Source of the DNA: Oxyruncus cristatus
Taxonomy: Eukaryota; Chordata; Aves; Passeriformes; Cotingidae
Direction of reading: 5' to 3'
Length of the DNA: 64,000 nucleotides
NCBI GenBank assembly: GCA_013399855.1
Contig: VXAY01001951.1
Location: 174,593 to 238,592, forward strand
Position numbers and translations under genes: made by a program. Below are positions 23,108 through 33,000 of the stretch, in pieces; the first letter of the stretch is position 1, and each line of letters starts with the position of its first letter. The notes under the pieces are model-generated. The model worked only from the letters and a program-made list of their open reading frames with translations, made no database searches and had not been told where the DNA came from.

Positions 23108-26100
23108 TTATTCTGCTCCTTCCACAGCTGTGGTAGAAACTGCCTTGACATAGTAAGGGCCCTCCTGCAGGTAAGCCCTGAGCCTCAGGTAATACTGATT
23201 GCCAAAGATCTCTGCAATTGTTTTGGAGTTTACCAGGGCCTTCACCAGTTCGTATTTAGCATCCTTTGAAGCTTTGTCAGGCTCCACAGATCTGTCCACA
23301 ACGTACTCCACAAACCCTGGGCTGTGCAGCATCAGCTTCTGGGCCCACGGTTGATTTGCAATGGCCTAAAAACAGGAAGAGGTGTGGGAGAGGGGAAACA
23401 TCTCATTTTAAACCCCCAAAAAGCAGTTACACAGTAGGTTCTTCGGCAAACAGCCAAGGAGCAGGACAAATGAAATGAGAGATTCATTGCACAAGGTGGT
23501 TCCACAACTCAAATCAAGCAGCAGGGTCTAACACTGCACAACAAGTACAGCTCAGTGCTCATCTTCAGAGTTTGAAGGGAATTATCACAGCAGTGCCTCT
23601 GGGATGGAGGCAGCACCCTGGAGCACAGCCGTTGCCTTTTTTAACCCTCTCCAATTTACTGGAGACATTACAGACATGATATGTCTGCTGCCTTATTTAA
23701 ATGGAGAATGCAAGTGGGGCACAGGGGAAAAGGCCGATTTCTGGCCACTTCTGGGCTCCAGCAACAAGTTTGTGGCATGCACCTTAAAAAAAAATAAATA
23801 AACCTGAGACTGAAGGGCAACACAGTTCACTCCCTGGTCTTTAAAACCTAAAGGCACTTACAGTGAACACCCGTAAAGCCCCACAGTGGAGGTCAGGGAA
23901 TGGCTGAGTGCTGATGCTCCTGAAGAGTTCCAGGGGCTGGCTGGACAGGGATGTGAACCAGGATTCTGTCATCCTTAAGAGGTCTTCTGTCTGCTGCTCT
24001 GGCTGCACAAATCACACGCAAAAATGAAAGAGTTTGATTAGGACTAGGAAAAGCTTTCAGGTTTTCAGTGTATGTTCAAAATGGTTTCCTTACTCCTATA
24101 AAGCTACACCATTAAACCCAGAGCACTGGATCTAAAGAACACACACAGGGATTAGAACAGTTGCCACCATCCCTTTGAGCACAAGGATATTAAACCTGTT
24201 TATTCTCATTCCCTTGTCAAGGAAGTCTTGACTTCATATTTTATAAACATTTTGGAACACCTGGTTTCTTACAAACAAAGTCAAACCTTAAGCAAACAAA
24301 CAAATCAGGGAATTTCTAAACAGTAGAATCAGTGGCTCAGAATATTAGAAAGCACCACTCCTACCTAAGCCAGAGGCTTCAAGAGGTCTTCTCACAATTA
24401 CTCAGGTATAATAACAATTTCATTCTTGTAGATTCAAAGGAAAAAAGAACAAACAAGCACCAACTTACAGGCAAGTAAAGAAGAGATGAAATGGCATCCA
24501 AGCACCGCAGCCGTAGCTCCGTGGGGGCATTCTTGGCCTGGTGCCCTATTTTGCCCAACAGGTTTTGGAATCTACTTCCTTTCAAAACAAAAGCAAAGCG
24601 CTTTTAGTTAATTCAGCCAGACCTCTACAGGAGCACAGTTACTCCTCAGTCCCATTAGAAATGTATTTACTAGGTAAGGACATTCTCCAATTCCTTTTAC
24701 ACAAATCAATTCACTCTGGTATCATACTCAGAAAGTTTTATTATAGAGAAAAGGCACTAACTAGTTTTCTGTAAAACTTGTTTGCCTACCACGTTTGATC
24801 CCAGGATTCCCAGTGTGTCCACAGCCACTCCAATCATGGTTGGATCCTGACTTTCTGCCATTTCAAAGACCTTTTCCATGAAGACGGGGTATCGCTCACA
24901 GATCTGCTGGGGACTGTCTACAACTGCCAGATTCCCAAAAAACTTCACAAATCCTGAGAAAACAAGACCAAAATAAAGCACTGAGGGGAAGAACAACAAC
25001 TTCAGCAAGGACAAAATTAAATGTGAGATTGTTTTGTTGCTACATTCGTGCTGTCAGTCTGAATACTGTATAAAGACTAAAGAACTAAAGAAACAGCCAA
25101 GATTTTGCCAGTTCCTTAATTCCCAACCTTTACATTCCAAAAAAAAAATTCTACAATAACACAAACTCCAAAAGGTACAGCCCTTACCTGTACTACCACT
25201 ATTAATGAGGAACATTCTTCATGTGCCAGTCTGTCCTTCAGCACTTTTTATATATCCAATATTTTATATATTGAACACTTTCTCTATCCAATCAAATATT
25301 CAAAAAGTCACACGAGCTTTCAAAAGAGAGGCTTAACAATTTGTGTCATCAACAAAAGCAGGCAGTAAACCCTGGAAACAAGAAGTGCATGAGGTCACCT
25401 GGCAAATAGAAGCTGGAGAAAGGATCAGACTCTGCTCCAAGGATGATGTTTGAGATCTTATCAATCACTCCTTGTTGAGCCAGATACTGCCGGCCCTGGG
25501 GGGTGTGGGCCAGCGAGGTCACCATCTCTATGCAGGTGGCTCTGCAACACACAAACACTTATTTTGGCTTGGTTTAGAGGGGGTTTGAAGTCTTCAGTGA
25601 TTAAGGAAAAAAAAAACAACATACCTGTAAGACAAAATCAAAAAAAAAAACAAACCAAAAAAGAAATCACCCCAATTGTCAAACACTCCTCCAAGCTCAC
25701 TCAGCTCTTACTTGAGGTGTAGGAAAGTATTATAAGCCACACGTTACAATTACCACATCATGCTGGGGGCAGCTTCATCTCAGCTCTCAAATTAATGGAC
25801 AAAGTATTTTACACTCAGGGAGGTTTAAGAAGAGGCAGATAAAGCATTTTCCTGCAAAGGGTTTCACAAAAACCACACACAAGTCTATTTAAAGAGTGTT
25901 ATTTTAAGACTGACTATCAGCGTTTTACCAACCCCAACATACCTGACCAGCATATCCTCTCCAGTGAGCTCCCCGATTAACTCAGATATTAACCCACTGT
26001 TTGCACAGTAATTCAGGGACTCTGCTGACACTGCAGAAATCTCCACAATTAGCTAAAGAAAAACAAAAAAGAAAGGATGGTTTATAAAAACACTCTAATA

Positions 26101-28201
26101 GTGTTTATCCACAGTTACAGCCAAATACACCTTATAATGCTGATTAATGCTATATATATATTAGAGAATTTCATAATGTTTTCATCATTAATCCAAATGT
26201 TTGCCTGAAATCTGTTTGTAAGGAGTCCCAACTTTGCAGCACGTGTATTTTATTTCTATTCACAGCTGATTTTAACTCTGCTATTCCTATTAAGCTCCAG
26301 AATGGCTAAATTGTGTTATTCCTGCTTTACCATCCACCTCTCAACTGACACACTTGGCACCTCTCTCACCTCTTCCCCCTCCAGGACTTTCAAGAGCACT
26401 TCACATGCAGAGGTTAAGAGACCACAGCAGCTACTTGAATTTCACTTTCAGGAAGTTCACAAAAGCAGTGATAAATGTGGATTTAAAAGCCATAAACCCC
26501 AGGCTGTGCCTCAGACCCCCCAGGGAACTGCAGCCCCACCTCATACACTCTGTAGCGAACGATGTCACTCGTGGCCATGACATTTTTCAGGTCACTCAAC
26601 AAACTGCTCACAAACAAAGCCTCCAGACCTTCTTGTGTCTGGGCTATTCTGGACAGGGATTTGATAGCCTGGAAGCAAAAAACAGGAGTTCAGTATTAAA
26701 AATAAAGAATTAAAAAAAATCCAAGATTATCAGGCTTATGTTCTTTATTAAGTCCAGTCACACGCTAATTCTAATTACAACTCGCTTTTCACTGATGAGA
26801 GCTAGTTATAGTTATCGTCATCCAAGTCTCTGGCATCAAATTCTCATGTACAAGTTCGCTTTGGTACCAGCATCTCCTGGAAGATGACAGTTCTGGGGAA
26901 GCTTTCTATCACAACTAAGCAATTTCTCGTAACATCTTTCAAGCACCACGAGCTCTCTTTCCCTCAGGGAAGGGCAGAAGTTGTTCATCTTGGACACATG
27001 GAAAAGGTGGTTTGTGAGGAGGAATTAACGACAAAGCCCAGCTCACCTCCTTGGCCACTGCAATCTTCTCTCCCCCAATGCAGTTTATTATTTGCCGTAA
27101 CAGCTCAGGGCTGTCAAGAATTTCTGTGACAGCACCTGGGTCTTCAACAATCCTCCCAACCTGAGCAAATAATTAGAGAAAATAACATTAAAGTGAGCTT
27201 TTTCCACTGTGAGGGCATTCAAGCACTGGAAGAGCTCCACAGACAGCCACAGTCACCATTCTGGGATCAAAACTCCACTGGTCAACACCCTGAGCAGCTG
27301 GTTTTCGCTGAGCCTGAAACTTCCAGAAGCCCATTCCAAACCACAGTGTTTCCAAATCACAGAAAACAGTCTCTTAAACCATTGCAACAAGTGCCAAGTT
27401 GCCACAGCCTCTTCCTCTTTGGTGTTTACACAATATTGTTTAAAGTATCCCAAATATGAAAATGTTGCTGCTTTTAATTCTTCCAGAACCTTCTGGCGGT
27501 GCTGGTCGGGAAAGCTTTAACCAGAAGTTTCATTTATAAGTTACTTTTGACAAGACAGCTTTATACATTATAACCGACATATCACAAATACACTGCACAG
27601 GGATTATCCTAAAACGTGTGCCTGCGTGAGAGAACAATTCTTGCAGTGCTGTGGCGCTTTTATTACGAATTAGGGCATGAAAGAGCAGTGAGAGCTGAGG
27701 ACTGACCCAGCCTGGCTCCACACAAAGCTGGAGGAACCCCCGTACCTGGGCTATGGTGAGGATCTTCACGGAGTCCTCGGGGTGACAAAGCCCTTTCTGG
27801 AGCTCTTCCCGAAGGTTCTGGATCACGTACAGGGGGTCCAGGGCCTGCAGCAGCCTCTCCAGGATGGAAACACACGCGGACACCTGTTCCCTGGGCGAGA
27901 TGGAGAGAAAACCGAACCCGTGAGGGGGGCGGGGGAGGAAGACAAGGTTGTGCCAGCCGTGTCACCCCCACCCTGAAGGAGCCGGAGAGGAGCAGGAACA
28001 GCAGGGAGGGAGCGGCAGGGCCGCTCACCGGTCACTGGCGCTGAGGAGGGCGAAGAGCGCTACCAGGTGGTGCTCGCCGAGGCGGGCGCGGATGGCGGCG
28101 AGGGGCACAGACTGCAGGGCGACCCGCAGGGCCCGCAGCTCCTCGAGCGCCGCGTCCCGCCGGGCCGCCCGCTCCAGCAGCGCCGCCGCCGCCTCTGCCA
28201 T
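23108..28201 (-). CDS. PSMD5: 26S proteasome non-ATPase regulatory subunit 5 (S5b)
   Basis: Ten coding exons (minus strand, 5' to 3'): 28201-28029, 27890-27746, 27160-27047, 26668-26540, 26052-25943, 25541-25399, 24953-24762, 24578-24469, 24002-23862, 23365-23108. Phases close and give 504 aa, the same length as human. All junctions are GT-AG. The product is a HEAT/ARM-like solenoid, the counterpart of yeast Hsm3. It is a chaperone that binds the C-terminal part of the ATPase PSMC2 during assembly of the proteasome base and is absent from the finished 26S particle. Recognisable stretches are [12 protein letters not shown] (exon 1), [10 protein letters not shown] (exon 6), [11 protein letters not shown] (exon 7) and the C-terminal [18 protein letters not shown] second ATG in frame at 28222 would add seven residues (MAEAAAK). 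The 28201 start matches the mammalian N-terminus better, and the two ATGs open near-identical MAEAAA peptides, so leaky initiation is possible. Confidence 0.97.
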
Positions 28202-28229
28202 CTTGGCCGCCGCCTCCGCCATGTCCGCG

Positions 28230-28375
28230 AAACATCGCGATAGCTCGGCTCTCCCTTAGCGGCCGCCTGGAGGGGGTCTCGCGAGAGCTCCACCCGCCTT
28301 AAATAGGGGGCTGGGCGGGGTTATCGCGAGATTTCCACCGCCCTTAGCAACGGCGCGGCGGTTGCTAAGGGCGCC
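28230..28375. promoter_or_regulatory. PSMD5 core promoter with three TCGCGA palindromes
   Basis: Directly upstream of the ATG are three TCGCGA cores at 28235-28240, 28279-28284 and 28324-28329, spaced 44-45 bases. The middle one is the full palindrome TCTCGCGAGA (28277-28286), a known motif of TATA-less housekeeping promoters. The outer ones are ATCGCGAT and ATCGCGAGAT. Just beyond is an inverted pair of 13-base arms, CGCCCTTAGCAAC (28339-28351) and GTTGCTAAGGGCG (28361-28373), resembling RFX/X-box half sites. No TATA box is seen. Which factor binds is inference. Confidence 0.7.
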
Positions 28376-28410
28376 TTTCGCGCCCGCTCAAATGTAAACA
28401 AACGTCACGC

Positions 28411-28506
28411 GCCACGCCCCGTCCTGACTCCGCCTGTTTGGGGCGTGGTCAGAGATGGGCGTGGTCATGTTGATGTACGGGGCGTGGCCTTGCTGGGGGT
28501 GTGGTC
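28411..28506. promoter_or_regulatory. Cluster of five GC/CACCC (KLF/SP-type) boxes
   Basis: GCCACGCCCC at 28411-28420 is followed by GGGGCGTGGTC (28440-28450), GGGCGTGGTC (28457-28466), GGGGCGTGGCC (28479-28489) and GGGGTGTGGTC (28496-28506). The last four share one orientation. They sit 0.2-0.3 kb upstream of the PSMD5 start and look like its upstream promoter elements. Confidence 0.6.
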
Positions 28507-28735
28507 TCGCTGAGCGCTTGGGGGTGCTCGGTGCCCCACGAGGGAAGGGCGCCGTGTTTTGGGAAAACCGGGATAAACGGCGTTGTCGAGGGTCGGGAAG
28601 GGGAACTGCTGATTTCAAGAGCGAGCCCCATCCCCTGTGTGCCTGACGTTTGCTTCCAGCCAGCCCGGCAGCTCCCCGGGGCGGTGGAGAACATCACCCC
28701 CCGCAATGTGTTCAAGCTGAATTTTCACATCTTTT

Positions 28736-29000
28736 GTGGAACATAACTGGTGCCCTCATATAACTTCCACAATAGTAAAGAAAAGACCTTTTATGTTCCA
28801 AGCACTGCATAGGATTGCATCACACAAATTAATATGTATGTGATGGGCGGGTTCATGTAAATTTTACCGTGTAAAATATATAACTTGGGGTGCTTGATTT
28901 GAGGAAACCTCCACCCTGCGCAGAATAAACATGTTCTTTCTAAACTATACTATGTGTCTGTGTTTAGAGAGCTCCTAAAATCGGGTCCCAGAGCAGACCC
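28736..29000 (+). mobile_element. Possible solo LTR of an avian endogenous retrovirus
   Basis: The segment has LTR-like order: a TATATAACTTGGGG box near 28878, CCTGCGCAGAATAAACATG about 40 bases later with a polyadenylation signal, and a CTATACTATGTGTCTGTG stretch like an avian R/U5 end. No gag, pol or env sequence is next to it. Exact ends and target-site duplication were not found, so the family and borders are uncertain. Confidence 0.4.
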
Positions 29001-29303
29001 CCCAAATGGTGTCACCCCACTGAGGGGGTCCTGGAGGGGTTTGCGGGGGGGCAGAGCCAGGCCCCCCCTCAGCCCTGGGGACAACTCGGCCACTGCAAGA
29101 AAACTGGGAATTTGTTTCAAACCAGCTGAGAAAATGTCAATTTTTCAACCCCTGGACAGTTAGGTGAAGGAAGGCCCTGCAGAGCCCGGGGGTATTTCAC
29201 ACCTCCTGAGCCCCCAATGTGTCATCAGCACCTTCCAGAGCACAGAGGGGCAGGTTCTAAATCCAGACTGGAATATGTTTTACAGCTTATGGGAACTGAC
29301 AGG

Positions 29304-29369
29304 AACCCAATAAAGTTACAGCAGGAACACAGTCAAGTTACAACAGGAATCCAATAAAGTTACGGTGTG
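29304..29369 (+). repeat. Three 22-base tandem units
   Basis: Units start with AACCCAATAAAGTTACAGCA, AACACAGTCAAGTTACAACA and AATCCAATAAAGTTACGGTG, each 22 bases long and head to tail. The AATAAA in units 1 and 3 is part of the repeat and need not be a working poly(A) signal. Confidence 0.85.
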
Positions 29370-29461
29370 AGACAGAACGCAGCGCTCCGTTCCTCCTTGC
29401 TGGAGATTTTAGGCACAAACAACACAACAGGACTTGGCAGCTGCCTGATGGTTTCTATCCA

Positions 29462-29703
29462 AAGAGTACAGAGCCCTGACAACATAAATCTGAGAAAATA
29501 ACTGTGTTATGGATGGAGAATTCAAAGCAAAAGTGACAAATGGCATCAAGGGTCTCAGAGCACCCGGGACAGCACAGGGAGAGCTGAAGAGTACAGAGCC
29601 CTGACAACATAAATCTGAGAAAATAACTGTGTTATGGATGGAGAATTCAAAGCAAAAGTGACAAATGGCATCAGCAGGTCTCAGAGTACCAGGGACAGCA
29701 CTG
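29462..29703 (+). repeat. Tandem duplication with 125-base period
   Basis: The block starting AAGAGTACAGAGCCCTGACA at 29462 recurs at 29587 and is nearly identical for over 110 bases, up to the GGGACAGCAC block. Differences are single substitutions and a small indel (AAGGGT against AGCAGGT). No gene is seen in it. It lies about 0.4 kb upstream of the first CUTA-like exon. Confidence 0.9.
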
Positions 29704-30051
29704 GAGAGACAGATTTCCCCAGCACATGTTGGGGCAGGAGCTTGATAACGCGGTACCACCCAGGGGGTTGTTTGTCCGTGCTGTGGTTGGACCCCACTTT
29801 TGGGATATCTGTCCCCGCAGCCCTGCGGGTGAGGCAGGTGCAGAGCGGGGGATGCCAAGGCTCGGGGTGGCAGGAGGGGACAGAACACTGTGCTGTCCCC
29901 TGTCCCTGCCCCTGCCCCTCGCTGGGCAGGCAGGCGGGTATCAGCCGGGGAGCAAGAGGAGGAGGAGGAGGAGTTAGTGCTCACATGGGCAGCCTGCCCA
30001 GGCAGCATTCCCAGCTCGGGCAGAGCAGGTGGAGGGACGGAGGGGACGGAC

Positions 30052-33000
30052 ATGGAGTGGCTGAGCCAGCGCTGCCCGGTGCCATCCGCTGCCCAGGGCT
30101 GCCCCAGGCCAGGCCGGGGCACTTTGCTGCTGGTAAGTGGGAGCCTCTGGCACTGGGATGGGGATGGGGGGGACACGGGGGACCCTTTGGGGACATCGAC
30201 CCGCACTATGCAACCGTGGAAATACCTGCCTGTACATTTATAAAGGAACCTCTGCATGAATCCATCTCACAGCAGGAATGTCCTCCCCGTCTCTGCCGAG
30301 AGCAAAGCAAATTTCCAAGGAGTTTTTTTTTTTCCCCGTTTGCTCTCAGGAAGCTCAGGGCAAACTCAGCGTTGCCACGAGTTGTGTTTGGGTGGTGCTG
30401 TTTGTTGGTTTTTTTTTTTTTTTTAACAGAGTCTCATCAAAACTAGGCAGAAAGTCCTAACGCGGGCATTCTAAAGCTGTTTTTAGTTCAGCAAAGCCAA
30501 AACAAATCTTGCAGAAATCTGAGTCTCTGAACTCAACTGTCATTCTGCTGTTCAGTTCTTCTCAGCCAAGTGCTTAAAATCTGACAGGGGTGTTTTCAGT
30601 TTTGTTCAATATTTTGGCAATCGCGAGTTTATTTGGTTTATCAGGCAGGAATCCTGAAGTTTCACTCCTCTTTTCCACCATCCCTTAGCAAATACAATTA
30701 TTCCAGGGGGAAAAAAAAAAAAAGTGGGGGTGGGGGTCTTTTATCTTTCTTTTCAGAGATAAAAAGGAGGAAAACATCCCCCCCCAAAGAGAGAGTGCTC
30801 ATATTTGTACTGATATTCAATCACAAATGGTCCTGGGGATTTATGCACATACATCTTCCAAGAAGATTAATGATCACCGGGCTGAAGAGGTTGGATTTTT
30901 TTTTTTCCTGAGCCAGGAGCATGATTACATTTTAATCTGGAAAAATAGGTAGTACACCAGCAAATCCCTGTTTGGCTTGTAAAACTCTTGAATAGCTCCT
31001 GGGATTTGTTGTATATTTGTTAGATGGCTTAATGGGAAAAAAGAGATGGAAGGAGCTCTAAAAATTATTATGAGAAACATTGTGATAACAAAGGATATTT
31101 CCTCAAATGGATTGGAAAAGAGGAGACAAGCAACAGAACACATCAGTCATTTTCCAAATGGAAAAGAGCTCTTGACTTTGTGATGACAAGAGAGATTTTT
31201 AATTCAATCTTTTTTTTTTTTTTTTTTAAAAGAATTTGACATTGGTGCTGTAATGGGAGAATTTTCAGAGGACAAAGGAGTGTGGAAATAAGGGGGGAAA
31301 AGGAATATATTCTTAGTCTTCTAAGCATGTTTTAATCACTGTAGTTGAACCAGGGCCAGATGCTGTTTGTGTCAAAAACAAAAGACAAAGGGAAGAACAG
31401 CTGTGAGACCCCGCGAGTGCTGCAGCCCCATACGGCCCCATCCCTGCCTGTTCCTCAGCACTCCAGATCCACCTCCCTCTCCAGCAGCATCCCTGCTGAG
31501 ATAATGATATATTTTTATGACTCTGTTTATGGCATGTGAGCACAAGCAGCAGCGAAGGGGCTTGCCAGGAATCGCAGCTAACGCACGGCAAAACCCACTT
31601 GTTGCTGTGCCCTGCCAGGCCGTGGGGAGAGCGGTGCTGTTTGTGCAGCCCTACAGACCCGGGATGTGCCATCACGATTTCTGTGCCCAAAAGGATCCAA
31701 CTGCACTGTTAGTATCAGATAAATAGGATGCAACGACCTTAAAAGCTGCCTTGAAGTCTTGCCCTCCCTTGCAGGCTGTAGCATCACCCAGGTGGGCTGC
31801 ACAGCAGCCACGGCAGAGGAGAATAATCATCCTGGGCTGACAGGGCAGGATTAAAGCTCTCCAGGTGCACAGGCTGGGGCTCTGGTCCCCCATCAGGCTC
31901 CAGCCCAAATCTGTTTCCCATGGACAAATCCCCACCCCTACCTGACACACTGCTCTTCTCCTTCCCACATCCCCAGGGAGGCGGAGGGCCCTGGCCCCCC
32001 ATTTCCCAGAGGGATGGATGTGCCTCACCCTTGGCACACGGCTGAAGGATGGCTGCAGGACGTGTCCTCAGCAGGAAAGATGTGCTTGGTGTGGGAACCA
32101 TTCCCTTCTTGTTCCCTTTTTGCACAGAAACGTGTATTTATTCTTCTGTGGAAAACCAATCCTGGCTGTTGAGCCGGGGATGGGGGTCTGTAACCCGTGT
32201 TAGTCCGGGGGTGACCTCCCACAGCCTGGTCTGGGCACCTCTAGGCTGGTACAGCCTCAAAACTGCCCCTCTCCTCCTGCCCCAAGCACTTGGCATGGCA
32301 CAGGCTTGTCCCCTTTGGAGTGGAATTAACCCCCTTGCGAGCATGTTCTCCCCGAAATCCCAGCTGGCCGCTGCAATGTTGAGAGGAGCCCGGAAATGTC
32401 CCTCGAGCCACAGCCGATGCGAATGCTGAGTTTTGCAAAGTGCAGTGTTTCCCCTCCCACCCTCACTGGTGTTCTTCCCACCCCCACTGGTGCCTCCCGG
32501 AGGTGGTGACGCTGGCAGTGCTGATGTACCCGCTGCTGAGGGGTCTGGCCCTGCAGCTCCACTCCGCCCTCACCGGCAGCTACATCCCGGGGAGCAGCTC
32601 CATGGCCTTCATCAACTGCCTCAACGAGCAGATTGCCAAGGATATTGCAAGGTATGGAGATGTCTCCCCTGCTCGTCTGCTTCAGCGGCTCCAAAGCTGC
32701 TCCGTGTGGAATGAAGCTTTCCCTTGTCCCTCGAGAGGATCTGTACCCCTGTGTATTTTGCACTCCTGGGGTGGGGAGGCCCTGGCGCAAGTTGCCCAGA
32801 GAAGCTGTGGCTGCCCCATCCCTGGAAGTGTCCAAGGCCAGGTTGGACAGAGCTTGGAGCCACCTGGGCTAGTGGAAGGTGTCCCTGCCCATGGCAGGGG
32901 TAGAATGAGATGACCTTTAAGATCCTTCCAGTCCAAACCATTCCTTGATTCTCTGATACCAGAGCATCGTTCCTTTTTACTGACACTGTGTCACAAACGT

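Noticed and set aside
29409..30257. 282-codon minus-strand frame
   Set aside because: It runs across the 125-base tandem duplication and GC-rich sequence opposite the first CUTAL exon; the peptide repeats itself and matches no family I know.
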